Shown here piece by piece: positions 54,285 through 63,237 of a stretch of DNA of 64,000 bases. The notes below the pieces were generated by a model, which made no database searches, was not told the origin of the DNA, and was given only the letters and a program-made list of their open reading frames with translations. Within the stretch, counting starts at the first letter, position 1; each line of letters opens with the position of its first letter. This stretch comes from Paracoccaceae bacterium (GTDB taxonomy: Bacteria; Pseudomonadota; Alphaproteobacteria; Rhodobacterales; Rhodobacteraceae): positions 1 through 64,000 of the forward strand of contig JANQRE010000023.1 of assembly GCA_028284705.1 (NCBI GenBank), given 5' to 3'. A program made the position numbers and the translations under genes.

Positions 54285-54827
54285 ATAGCCCGCAGACCTC
54301 ATAACGCACCGCCGGTGCGTGATACCGGACCCCGCGTCAACGACCGAATCCGGGCCCCTGAAATCAGATTAATTGGTGCCGATGGCGAAAATGTGGGGGT
54401 TGTCTCCCCGGAACGCGCGTTGGACATGGCGATAGATGCCGGTCTTGATCTGGTCGAAATCTCCCCGAATGCCAATCCGCCGGTGTGCAAAATCATGGAT
54501 TTCGGGAAGTACAAATACGAACAGCAAAAGCGCGAATCCGAGGCGCGGAAGAAGCAGAAGACCATCGAGGTCAAAGAAATCAAATTCCGCCCCAACACCG
54601 ACACGCATGATTACGACGTGAAGATGCGCAACGTCTTCAAATTCCTGGAGAATGGCGACAAGGTGAAGGTGACCTTGCGTTTTCGGGGTCGAGAGATGGC
54701 GCACCTTAATCTGGGCCGGGAACTTCTGGAGCGTGTGGCCGAGGATGTAGAAGGCAAGGGTAAGGTCGAGAACATGCCGAAGATGGAAGGTCGTCAGATG
54801 ATCATGATGATCGGGCCGGTCAAATAG
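54285..54827 (+). CDS. infC: Translation initiation factor IF-3
   Basis: A 180-aa protein if started at the ATA at 54285 ([20 protein letters not shown]). AAGGA lies 8 bases before this codon, whereas the in-frame ATG at 54261 has no well-spaced ribosome binding site. Homologues start near IARRP, and infC in other bacteria uses AUU or related non-AUG codons for IF3 autoregulation. The domains are the N-terminal [19 protein letters not shown], the linker [20 protein letters not shown] and the C-terminal [16 protein letters not shown]. Confidence 0.93.
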   Translation: MARRPHNAPPVRDTGPRVNDRIRAPEIRLIGADGENVGVVSPERALDMAIDAGLDLVEISPNANPPVCKIMDFGKYKYEQQKRESEARKKQKTIEVKEIKFRPNTDTHDYDVKMRNVFKFLENGDKVKVTLRFRGREMAHLNLGRELLERVAEDVEGKGKVENMPKMEGRQMIMMIGPVK

Positions 54828-54890
54828 GTTGGACCTCCGTGCGTGACTCCGCCTCGCGGTTAACAAAACCCTAGGGAGTTCAAAAATTTT

Positions 54891-54921
54891 AAAGCCTCGG
54901 ACGAATATCCGAGGCTTTATT
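54891..54921 (+). terminator. Bidirectional Rho-independent terminator after infC
   Basis: An 11-base perfect stem AAAGCCTCGGA / TCCGAGGCTTT with a six-base loop and T-rich 3' side. It lies 64 bases past the infC stop. Confidence 0.85.
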
Positions 54922-55031
54922 CGATTGGCGCAGGCCATCACCTTCTGAGGAATCTCTGGGAAAACAAGACGATAGATCGGGAAGCGGCTGCCAACGGCCA
55001 CTTTAAAATTTTTAGACCTGTTAACTCAATG

Positions 55032-56033
55032 TCAGGATTTGGGTCCACGTGCCTCCCGCGGTTGCGGACGGGTGGGGATTTCCTTCAACAACCCACCAAC
55101 ACCCATGGCTTGGATGTCTTCAGCACCCACGGGCACGCCGCACAAAAGACGCTCCAGAACCCAATCCGCGCCGTTCAAAGCCGGAGAGCGCGCGCATCCC
55201 GGCAGGCCGATCACAGGCCGACCGGCCTGCGTGCCGATGAAGAGCAGATTACCCGGATCCACCGGCATCCCGAAGTGATGCACCGCCCCGCCGGCCCGAC
55301 GGACGGCCTCGGGCGCAGTGTCCTGCAGGTCTGAGGTCGCCGAACCTGTGAGGATGAAGAGTATCCCGGCCGCGCTGTCCGATATAGCCGCGGCCAGGTC
55401 CTCAACGTCATGCCGCACGACCGTTTTTGCCATCTGCGCGCCTAGTGCGTCGACACGGGTCTGCAACGCTTCATGACCCTTCTTGCCGTCGTCCCGGCCA
55501 ATCACTGTTTGGATGAGATGCGTCTCCCGAAGCAGGGTTGGCCGCATCTTCAAAGCGCTGGCGCCAACGACGCACGCTGCGTCAAGCGCCGCACGTGCAA
55601 CGCCATAGGCGATCACCTTCACGGTGGCCACCATGCCGCCTTCGCCCATGCGCTGCCATTGCGGCACCGTCGCCACGGTGATCATCGGGTCGATCGCGTT
55701 CAACCGATTGATCTGATCGACGGCAATATCGGCAACCCCCTTTACGTCGGCAAAGATGTTCACGCGGCCGGTCGATGCTTTCGAGAGCCTGAGACCAACC
55801 GTCTCAGGGCTCGGCACCAGGGCCGCTGCCAAGGCCGTGGCGGCGTCGTTTTCATGCACATCGTCGGACCCGAGACGTGCCACGACAACGTCATCAATAC
55901 CTGCCTCGGCGAGGCGCGCCAGTTCCTCCGCGCCCAAGGTGACCCCCTTGCGCAACCGGCCTTTGGGAAGCGCAACCGAATGGGCGAGGATTGCGCCCTC
56001 CGCATCTTCCGTCTTTACGGGACCGAATTTCAT
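55032..56033 (-). CDS. Molybdopterin-binding protein (MoeA/CinA-like)
   Basis: The ATG at 56033 (MKFGPVKTEDAEGAILAHSV) overlaps the xdhC stop and gives 333 aa. The family fold is recognised by LPKGRLRKGVTLGAEELARL and the C-terminal molybdopterin region (ILFILTGSATSDLQDTAPEAV, FIGTQAGRPVIGLPGCARSP). This type accompanies CO-dehydrogenase and xanthine-dehydrogenase maturation genes. It probably acts in cofactor handling with XdhC/CoxF. Confidence 0.85.
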   Translation of the reverse strand: MKFGPVKTEDAEGAILAHSVALPKGRLRKGVTLGAEELARLAEAGIDDVVVARLGSDDVHENDAATALAAALVPSPETVGLRLSKASTGRVNIFADVKGVADIAVDQINRLNAIDPMITVATVPQWQRMGEGGMVATVKVIAYGVARAALDAACVVGASALKMRPTLLRETHLIQTVIGRDDGKKGHEALQTRVDALGAQMAKTVVRHDVEDLAAAISDSAAGILFILTGSATSDLQDTAPEAVRRAGGAVHHFGMPVDPGNLLFIGTQAGRPVIGLPGCARSPALNGADWVLERLLCGVPVGAEDIQAMGVGGLLKEIPTRPQPREARGPKS

Positions 56034-56998
56034 TTCGGCTGGCGCAGGGCTTGCACGATCTCCGCCATTATCGAGATCGCGATCTCCGCCGGGCTTTGCG
56101 CACCGATATCGAGGCCCACAGGCGCGTTCAATCGTGCGATTTGGTCGCTCGTGAACCCGGCCTCTTCCAGCCGCGCGACCCGTTTCGCATGGGTGCGTGT
56201 CGATCCAAGGCATCCGATATAGAAGGCATCTGATTTCAAAGCGATTTGCAGCGCAGGATCGTCGAGTTTCGCATCATGGGTCAGGGTCACAACCGCGCTC
56301 CGCGCATCGGGCGCAAAGGCAGAGAGCGCCTCGTCTGGCCAATCATGGACCAAATCGGTTTCAGGGAAGCGGTCTACACTCGCAAAAGCCTCGCGCGGAT
56401 CAATCAACACGGGCGCAAAGCCGGCGGCTCGTGCCATAGGCAAAAGGTGCTGTGCGATGTGCACGCCGCCGATCACCGCCATCCGCAACGGCGGATTGTG
56501 GATCGTCACAAAGCGCTGCTCTTCATAGCCTGACTTGTCGCGGGCAAAGCGCTCAGGGAATGCATCTGCGCCCTGCAACTTCCGCGCCCAGTTTTCGGTA
56601 TCCACCACATAGGCCACGGGCCGACGGGCGGCGCGGGCAGAGACCAAATCGGCCAGCAGGGCGTCCGGTAGGGCCGGACCAACAGGTTCCACCAAAATCC
56701 CGATCTCTCCGCCACAGGCGAGGCCAACCGCGAAGGCTTCGTCATCGCTCACCCCATAGGTGAGCAGTTTGGGTTGACCATCCTCCAGCGCCTCGAGCGC
56801 TTCGGCGACAACTGCGCCCTCTACACATCCGCCGGAGACCGAACCCATGATCTCGGCTTGTCCGGAGATGGCCAGTAAGGAGCCGACAGGCCGCGGGGCA
56901 GACCCCCAAGTCTTCACAACCGTAGCAATCGCCGCGCCTTTGCCGGAGCGATGCCAGTCAAGGGCAATGGCCGGGATATCTTCGAAATCGGTGGTCAT
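56030..56998 (-). CDS. XdhC/CoxF-family maturation factor
   Basis: A 322-aa protein. The XdhC N-terminal domain has GSAPRPVGSLLAISGQAEIMGSVSGGCVEG. The C-terminal Rossmann domain has AVIGGVHIAQHLLPMARAAGFAPVLIDPR. XdhC proteins bind molybdenum cofactor, help its sulfuration and insert it into molybdenum hydroxylases. It overlaps the molybdopterin-binding gene by 4 bases and follows coxE by 21 bases. Confidence 0.9.
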   Translation of the reverse strand: MTTDFEDIPAIALDWHRSGKGAAIATVVKTWGSAPRPVGSLLAISGQAEIMGSVSGGCVEGAVVAEALEALEDGQPKLLTYGVSDDEAFAVGLACGGEIGILVEPVGPALPDALLADLVSARAARRPVAYVVDTENWARKLQGADAFPERFARDKSGYEEQRFVTIHNPPLRMAVIGGVHIAQHLLPMARAAGFAPVLIDPREAFASVDRFPETDLVHDWPDEALSAFAPDARSAVVTLTHDAKLDDPALQIALKSDAFYIGCLGSTRTHAKRVARLEEAGFTSDQIARLNAPVGLDIGAQSPAEIAISIMAEIVQALRQPK

Positions 56999-57019
56999 GG
57001 CTCCAATATACGCATCCGT

Positions 57020-58270
57020 TCAGAGCATTGCCATCAGCCGGGCTTTCTCGCCGCTCTCTTGCGGGCGGGAGAGGGCTTCGGCCAAGCCCTCCAGCGCCGC
57101 AATGTTGTGTCCGGCGCGGAACATATCGACATGGGGCAGCATCGCCGCGATGCCCTTGGCCTTCGGCGCGAATCCGTCCCAGCGGAGCAGCGGATTAAGC
57201 CAGATCACGTGCCGCGCCGAGAGATGCAGCCGCTCCATCTCCGCCTTGAGAGCCTCCGGGTCATCGCGGTCAAGCCCATCGGTCACCAAAAGCACCACGG
57301 CGCCCTGCCCCATGACGCGGCGCGACCAGTCGCGATTGAACGCGTGGAGACAGGCGCCGATCCGCGTGCCACCCTCCCAATCCTGCGCCTCTCTGCCCGC
57401 TGCGGCGAGGGCCGCGTCCACATCGCGAGTGCGCAGATGCCGGGTGATGTTGGTGAGCCGCGTGCCGAAGGTGAAGGCATGCACCTTTGACCAGCCCGCG
57501 CCCTTCTCATTCGAGACCGCATGAAGAAAATGCAGCAACGCCCGGGAATACTGGCTCATCGACCCTGAGATATCGCAAAGCGCCACCAGATTGGGCCAGC
57601 GCGGACGCCGATTTTTTGTCGAAAAATCGCGCAGCTCTCCACCGTTGCGCATGGATTGCCGCATGGTGGCCCGCGCATCGAACAACCGGCCCGTCGGAGA
57701 AATCCGCGTCCGGCGGCTGACAAAGGGCTTCACGGGCAAAGACAGTTTCGCAAGCATGCGCTTGGCAGCAGCCATCTCCGCCGTGCTCATCTGCTCAAAA
57801 TCGAGCGTTTTCAGTTTCTCCTCACCCGACATCGTCCGCGACGCATCGATCTCGATCTGATCGCCGCCCTCTTCTTGCGCGAAGTCCGGCACCTCACGCT
57901 CCACCCCATCGAGCAGGGCCTCCGCCGCCCGTTTCTCAGCCGCGCGCGCTTTACGCTCCTCCTGCACACCGCGAATGGCGGGCGACATATAGGCGATCAT
58001 GTGGTCGAGATAGCGCGGATCGCGCCAGAACAGGCGAAAGGTCTGGTCAAAGACCAAACGCTGTTCAGGGCGCGAGATAAAACACGCCGCCAGCGTGTGG
58101 TAGAAATCGCTGCGTTCCGAAAACCCAGCCACCTCCACCGCGCGAATGGCATCGAGCACCCGTCCCGGCCCAACCGGCACGCCAGCCGCGCGCAAGGACC
58201 GTGCAAACCAGGTGATGTTCTCGGCCAGTTTGCCGTCTTCCGGAATATCCAGCGGAGCGTATTCAGGCAT
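57020..58270 (-). CDS. coxE: CoxE-like vWA-domain protein
   Basis: A 416-aa protein. The N-terminal region (LAENITWFARSLRAAGVPVGPG) is typical of CoxE, followed by a charged middle and a C-terminal von Willebrand A domain with an intact MIDAS (LVALCDISGSMSQYSRALL). It works with the CoxD AAA+ ATPase in assembling the Mo/Cu active site of CO dehydrogenase or related hydroxylases. It lies 87 bases downstream of coxD. Confidence 0.9.
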   Translation of the reverse strand: MPEYAPLDIPEDGKLAENITWFARSLRAAGVPVGPGRVLDAIRAVEVAGFSERSDFYHTLAACFISRPEQRLVFDQTFRLFWRDPRYLDHMIAYMSPAIRGVQEERKARAAEKRAAEALLDGVEREVPDFAQEEGGDQIEIDASRTMSGEEKLKTLDFEQMSTAEMAAAKRMLAKLSLPVKPFVSRRTRISPTGRLFDARATMRQSMRNGGELRDFSTKNRRPRWPNLVALCDISGSMSQYSRALLHFLHAVSNEKGAGWSKVHAFTFGTRLTNITRHLRTRDVDAALAAAGREAQDWEGGTRIGACLHAFNRDWSRRVMGQGAVVLLVTDGLDRDDPEALKAEMERLHLSARHVIWLNPLLRWDGFAPKAKGIAAMLPHVDMFRAGHNIAALEGLAEALSRPQESGEKARLMAML

Positions 58271-58357
58271 GTTTCGAATTTCCTTCGGAAATCCGACCGA
58301 TGCGAGGGGGCCAACCCCCTGGCGCTCCCCCGCAGTATTTTTGAAACATGGGAAGGA

Positions 58358-59269
58358 TCATGCCGCGGTGAGCTCCGCGCGCACCTCTTCCAACAGGCGC
58401 TTGGCCTCGGAGCCTTCGATCTTCTGGATGTCGTCCTGATACTTAAGGATCGCGCCCAGGGTGTCGGCGATCACCTCCGGGTTCATCGTCACCACATCGA
58501 GCGCCAACAGGCATTTTGCCCAATCGATGGTCTCAGCCACGCCGGGTCTTTTGAACAAATCTTCGGTGCGCAGCTTCTGCACGAAGGCAACGATCTCGCG
58601 GCTCAGTGTCTCCTGCGCTTCCGGCGCGCGGGCTGAGACGATTTCCATCTCACGCTCGAAGCTCGGGTAATCGACCCAGTGATAGAGGCAGCGCCGTTTC
58701 AGCGCGTCGTGCACCTCACGGGTGCGGTTCGACGTCACAATCACAATCGGCGGTTCCGGTGCTTTGATCGTGCCAAGCTCTGGGATCGTCACTTGAAAGT
58801 CGCTCAACGCCTCGAGCAGAAACGCCTCGAACGGTTCATCGGTGCGATCGAGTTCATCAATGAGCAGAACCGGCGCGCCGCCCTCTTGGGGTTGCATCGC
58901 TTCCAGCAGTGGGCGTGAGGTCAGATAATCTTTTGAAAACAATTCACTTTGAAGCGACGTTCGATCTGTTTCGCCGGCCGCCTCGGCGGTCCGGATCGCC
59001 ACCATCTGGGCCGGGAAATTCCATTCGTAAACCGCCGAAGCTGCGTCCAGACCTTCATAACATTGCAGCCGGATCAGACGCCGCCCTAGCGCGGAGGAGA
59101 TGGCCTTGGCGATCTCGGTTTTACCGACCCCGGCCTCGCCTTCGAGGAAGATCGGGCGCCCGAGTTTCAGCCCCAGAAACACCACCGTCGCCAGGGCCCG
59201 GCCGCAGACATAATCCTGCTCGCCCAAAAGCGTGATTGTGTCGTCGATGGATGCGGGCAGCGGGGACAT
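58358..59269 (-). CDS. coxD: CoxD-like MoxR AAA+ ATPase
   Basis: A 303-aa MoxR-type chaperone ATPase. Walker A is EGEAGVGKTEIAKA, Walker B is VLLIDELDRTDEPFEAFLLE, sensor 1 is IVIVTSNRTREVHDALKRRC. It pairs with the vWA protein CoxE downstream. It diverges from glutaryl-CoA dehydrogenase. Confidence 0.92.
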   Translation of the reverse strand: MSPLPASIDDTITLLGEQDYVCGRALATVVFLGLKLGRPIFLEGEAGVGKTEIAKAISSALGRRLIRLQCYEGLDAASAVYEWNFPAQMVAIRTAEAAGETDRTSLQSELFSKDYLTSRPLLEAMQPQEGGAPVLLIDELDRTDEPFEAFLLEALSDFQVTIPELGTIKAPEPPIVIVTSNRTREVHDALKRRCLYHWVDYPSFEREMEIVSARAPEAQETLSREIVAFVQKLRTEDLFKRPGVAETIDWAKCLLALDVVTMNPEVIADTLGAILKYQDDIQKIEGSEAKRLLEEVRAELTAA

Positions 59270-59386
59270 GGCAACTCCTCGGTCGTCCGCTCATAGCTGC
59301 ATCTGTGCTGCGTGGCGTCAAGGAGTGGCGTTGCACATAGCCCCCACGAGGCGTATCACGATTGAGACAAACGCGGAGGGTTCCCG

Positions 59387-60607
59387 ATGAATGAAACCGT
59401 GAAAATCAAGGCCAAAGACGCGCCCGATATGGGGCAGTTCGATTGGGAGGACCCGTTCCGCCTGGAAGGCCAGTTGAGCGAAGATGAGCGTTTGTTGCGG
59501 GACGCTGCGCGAGCCTTTGCGGAGGACAAACTGGCACCGCGGGTGATCGAGGCCTATGCAAATGAGACCGAAGATCCCAGCATTTTCAAAGAGATGGGTG
59601 ACGCTGGTCTGTTGGGCCTGACGATCCCGGAAGAGTATGGCGGGCTTGGCGCATCCTATGTGACCTATGGTTTGGTGGCGCGCGAAATTGAGCGGGTCGA
59701 CAGCGGGTATCGCTCGATGATGTCGGTGCAGTCCTCGCTGGTGATGTATCCGATCTATGCTTACGGGTCCGAAGAGCAGCGCCGGAAGTATCTGCCGGGG
59801 CTTGCTTCGGGCGATCTGATTGGCTGTTTTGGGCTCACCGAACCGGATGCGGGGTCGGACCCTGCGGGCATGAAAACCCAAGCAAAACAAGTGGGTGGCG
59901 GGTATGAGTTGACCGGTTCGAAGATGTGGATTTCCAATTCGCCCTTTGCAGATGTGTTTGTGGTCTGGGCGAAGTCGGAGGCGCATGACGGGAAAATCCG
60001 GGGGTTCGTGCTGGAGAAAGGTATGGAGGGGCTGTCGGCGCCGAAGATTGGTGGCAAGCAATCTCTGCGCACCTCGACCACGGGCGAGATCGTTATGAAA
60101 GGCGTGCGGGTCGGCGAGGACGCATTGTTGCCGGGAGTTCAAGGGCTTAAGGGGCCGTTCGGATGTCTGAACCGCGCGCGCTACGGCATTGCCTGGGGCG
60201 TGATGGGGGCGGCGGAGTTCTGTATGCACGCCGCGCGGCAATATGGGATTGACCGCAAGCAGTTTGGCAAACCGATCGCGCAGACGCAGCTGTTTCAGAA
60301 GAAGCTCGCGGACATGCAGACGGAAATTTCCCTTGGATTACAAGGGGCTATCCGGGTGGGCAGATTGATCGACGAGGCCCAGGCCGCGCCGGAGATGATC
60401 TCGATCATCAAGCGCAACAATTGTGGCAAGGCGCTGGAGATTGCCCGGCAAGCCCGCGACATGCATGGCGGCAACGGAATTCAGGAGGAATATCAAGTGA
60501 TTAGGCACATGATGAACCTTGAGACCGTGAACACTTATGAGGGCACCCATGACGTGCATGCGCTGATTCTGGGCCGCGCGATCACCGGGTTGCAGGCATT
60601 TTTCTAA
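59387..60607 (+). CDS. gcdH: Glutaryl-CoA dehydrogenase
   Basis: A 406-aa acyl-CoA dehydrogenase oxidising and decarboxylating glutaryl-CoA to crotonyl-CoA (lysine/tryptophan breakdown). [19 protein letters not shown] is the FAD/substrate region and [18 protein letters not shown] the beta domain. The catalytic Glu is in [19 protein letters not shown], the YEGTHD signature of this subfamily. It is a single gene with no adjacent CoA transferase in view. Confidence 0.93.
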   Translation: MNETVKIKAKDAPDMGQFDWEDPFRLEGQLSEDERLLRDAARAFAEDKLAPRVIEAYANETEDPSIFKEMGDAGLLGLTIPEEYGGLGASYVTYGLVAREIERVDSGYRSMMSVQSSLVMYPIYAYGSEEQRRKYLPGLASGDLIGCFGLTEPDAGSDPAGMKTQAKQVGGGYELTGSKMWISNSPFADVFVVWAKSEAHDGKIRGFVLEKGMEGLSAPKIGGKQSLRTSTTGEIVMKGVRVGEDALLPGVQGLKGPFGCLNRARYGIAWGVMGAAEFCMHAARQYGIDRKQFGKPIAQTQLFQKKLADMQTEISLGLQGAIRVGRLIDEAQAAPEMISIIKRNNCGKALEIARQARDMHGGNGIQEEYQVIRHMMNLETVNTYEGTHDVHALILGRAITGLQAFF

Positions 60608-60693
60608 GACGAAAATCACCGTATGGTTTCCGTACCGCATCCGTATGGCATCCGTCCCGACACGCGTCGGACCCTAGGTATCCAGAAACCACC

Positions 60694-62064
60694 TCACGGC
60701 GGGCCCACCAGAAGTGTCATCAAATCTTCTGATCCGGCCTCGCCCCGGACCATCGAGAACACCACGCGAAGGATCGCCTCGATCCGCGCCTCGGGGAGCA
60801 CGGTCCCGGCGAAGGCGCGGAATTTGGCCTCGACCTCGGCGCGGGTCGGTTGCGGATCGGGGCCGCCGGAGGCGATGACCTCACCGCTGTCGATTGTGCT
60901 GCCATCGGCGAGATCGAAGAACACCCGGGCCAGTCTGGTTTCGGGATAGCTGGTTTCGAGTTCGGCCACGCCCCGGGACGAGATTCTCGCGCACATCTCC
61001 TGCAACGCCGGGTCAGTGAACGCCGCGGGCATGACTTCCTCCACCCCGACCCTGCCCCGCACCAGGGCGCAGGCCACGGGCCAGGCCATTGCGTATTGCG
61101 CCTGCTGCGTGGACGTTGGCACTCCATTGGTGAGATCGGCGGCGTAATTGAAGGTCTCAATGCGCACCGCCCTGATTTGCTCCGGCGAAATTCCCTCAGC
61201 GTGCACCTTGAGCGCGGCATCAATGGGCGCATGGGCCCAGCGGCAGATCGGATAGGGTTTGATATATTGATCCATCACCCGCCAGACCTTTCCGAGCTCG
61301 ATCCAATCCGGCGCTGCATCGTCGAATTCGACCGTGGCGGCGGGCGCACCAAGAAAGCCGTCCTGCGCGATGAGAGCGGCGTAGACGCCCACCGGTGCGC
61401 CGAAGCCGGAACCGTCGTGGAGCATCGAGGGGTTGGCGATCTCGCGCATCATCTGGCTGCGGGGTCCATGATATTCCGCAATACCCAGCGCGTGGCGGGT
61501 CTGGTCGGGGGTGAGGCCCAGGGTGCGGGCCGCGATGGCGGCACAGCCAAGCGCGTTCCAGGCGCCTGAGGTATGGTAGTCGGTGACCGTGTTATGCAGA
61601 GCGGCGGCCGCGTAGTTGGAGATTTCGTAGCCGAGCGCGAGGGTCGCAAGGAATTCTTTTCCTGACAGAGGGTTACCGGCCATTGTTGATGCTGTGAGCG
61701 CCGGGAAAAGCGCGCATCCGGCATGGCCTTTGGAGGCCTGCCAGCCATCATGGGCGTCGAGATTGTCAAGTTGCGTTGCCATGGCGAAGGCGGCCCCGGG
61801 GAGCGAGGCCGTGCGGCCGTCGAAGAGGAGCTGTGCGGTGGGGGCGTTTGGGCCTGCGGCCCAGTGATTGACCGCGTGGTCGCGGGCAATGCGGCCTGCG
61901 TCGAGCTTTGAGGCGGCAGCAAGAACACCTATCAGATCGAGAAGGTAGAGGGCGGTTGTCTCGAGGACGCCCTTTGGCAGGTCGTCAGGCCTTGTGTTGA
62001 GTGCAAAATCGATGACGCGGGTGGCGGTGGCGCTTTGGTCGGTAAGGGTCTGGTGCGTGGTCAT
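60694..62064 (-). CDS. MmgE/PrpD-family protein
   Basis: A 456-aa member of the 2-methylcitrate dehydratase/aconitate decarboxylase superfamily. It shows the helical N-terminal domain (LLDLIGVLAAASKLDAGRIA, NLDAHDGWQASKGHAGCALF) and the C-terminal lid region (YKPYPICRWAHAPIDAALK-like PYPICRWAHAPIDAAL). No prpB or prpC genes are nearby, so the substrate is uncertain. Confidence 0.88.
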   Translation of the reverse strand: MTTHQTLTDQSATATRVIDFALNTRPDDLPKGVLETTALYLLDLIGVLAAASKLDAGRIARDHAVNHWAAGPNAPTAQLLFDGRTASLPGAAFAMATQLDNLDAHDGWQASKGHAGCALFPALTASTMAGNPLSGKEFLATLALGYEISNYAAAALHNTVTDYHTSGAWNALGCAAIAARTLGLTPDQTRHALGIAEYHGPRSQMMREIANPSMLHDGSGFGAPVGVYAALIAQDGFLGAPAATVEFDDAAPDWIELGKVWRVMDQYIKPYPICRWAHAPIDAALKVHAEGISPEQIRAVRIETFNYAADLTNGVPTSTQQAQYAMAWPVACALVRGRVGVEEVMPAAFTDPALQEMCARISSRGVAELETSYPETRLARVFFDLADGSTIDSGEVIASGGPDPQPTRAEVEAKFRAFAGTVLPEARIEAILRVVFSMVRGEAGSEDLMTLLVGPP

Positions 62065-62348
62065 GGGGTTGAGGGTTTCAGGTTTTGGGGCGGGAAGTTG
62101 GTTGTTTGCGACATGCCTGTCATTGATTTCAGGACCCGCCGTGCATTGCCGTCACGCGGGGTGGCGATCCGAGGGTCGAGCTGAAGCGCTTTATGGTGGC
62201 GGGGTCTTCGGGCAGAATTACCAAAGCGCAAGTCTTGAAAAATCGCCGCCCCGTGGGGGCGTGACGGCGATGCGCGGCGGCTTCGCCTTGATTCCGCGCG
62301 GGCGACGCCCGGGTTGCGCTTGCGGGTCTTGAGCGCTACCGGACTGGC

Positions 62349-63083
62349 ATGAAACGCTTTCTGATCCTGCAACTGCGTCCCGAGACAGACGCCTCGGATG
62401 ACGAATACCGGGCGATCCTCGACAAATGTGGGCTGACGCAGGACCAGACGCATCGCATCCGGGTCGATCAGGAGGATATCCCGAGCGACCTTGATGTGAC
62501 GGATTATGCGGGCGTCATCGTCGGTGGCGGGCCAGGATGCGTCAGCGATCCGCCTCACAAGAAAAGCACTCTCGAGGCCAAAATTGAGCAGCAAATTCTG
62601 AACTTGATGCCTCAAATAACCGAGGAAGATCATCCCTTTATGGGCTGTTGTTACGGTTTGGGCATCCTTGCGCATCATCTGGGCGGCGAGGTCAGCAAGG
62701 CACGCTTCTCGGAACCCGTGGGGCCGACATATTGCACGCTGACGCCCGATGCTTCGGACGATCCTCTGCTGGAGGGACTGGCCCCCGAATTCGAGGTGTT
62801 CGTCGGCCACAAGGAGGCGGTGCAACAGGTGCCGGAAGGCACGGTGCATCTGATGCAAAGCGCCGCCTGCCCGGTGCAGATGATCCGCCACGGGCAAAAC
62901 GTCTATGCCACGCAATTCCACCCCGAAGCCGATGCGCATGACTTTGAACGGCGCATTCACATCTACAAAAACCATGGCTATTTCCCGCCCGAAGACGCCG
63001 AGCGCCTGATCGAGATCTGTCACGGCGCCAATGTCACGGTCCCGGGCGAAATCCTGCGTCGCTTCGCGGCGCGATACGGCTGA
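62349..63083 (+). CDS. Class I glutamine amidotransferase-like protein
   Basis: A 244-aa stand-alone GATase1 domain of the GMP-synthase-like group. The nucleophile elbow is FMGCCYGLGILAHHLGG and the catalytic His/Glu lie in YATQFHPEADAHDF. The oxyanion strand is VIVGGGPGCVSDPP. There is no fused synthase. It probably hydrolyses glutamine or a gamma-glutamyl compound. It is in front of ctaD but separated by 154 bases, so probably independent. Confidence 0.9.
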   Translation: MKRFLILQLRPETDASDDEYRAILDKCGLTQDQTHRIRVDQEDIPSDLDVTDYAGVIVGGGPGCVSDPPHKKSTLEAKIEQQILNLMPQITEEDHPFMGCCYGLGILAHHLGGEVSKARFSEPVGPTYCTLTPDASDDPLLEGLAPEFEVFVGHKEAVQQVPEGTVHLMQSAACPVQMIRHGQNVYATQFHPEADAHDFERRIHIYKNHGYFPPEDAERLIEICHGANVTVPGEILRRFAARYG

Positions 63084-63237
63084 TTGCGCCGCAAGTCTCA
63101 GTTCCGCGACATTTTTTCCGCATCGAGACACGTTTCGGGCGTTGAACCCGGCCCTCAAGCCCCCTACACCGGATGCCAATAACAAGAGCGCCGAGTCAGC
63201 GCTTTAAGAGATTCGAAGTAGAATTCGGGAGAGATGC

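Noticed and set aside
57656-58636. 326-aa plus-strand ORF
   Set aside because: Antisense to coxE/coxD and spanning their gap; no domain pattern.
59318-60241. 307-aa minus-strand ORF
   Set aside because: A shadow of glutaryl-CoA dehydrogenase on the opposite strand, His/Arg/Gln-rich as expected for antisense of G+C-rich genes.
62061-63185. 374-aa minus-strand ORF
   Set aside because: It is antisense to the glutamine amidotransferase, which has intact catalytic motifs; this frame has none and a biased composition.
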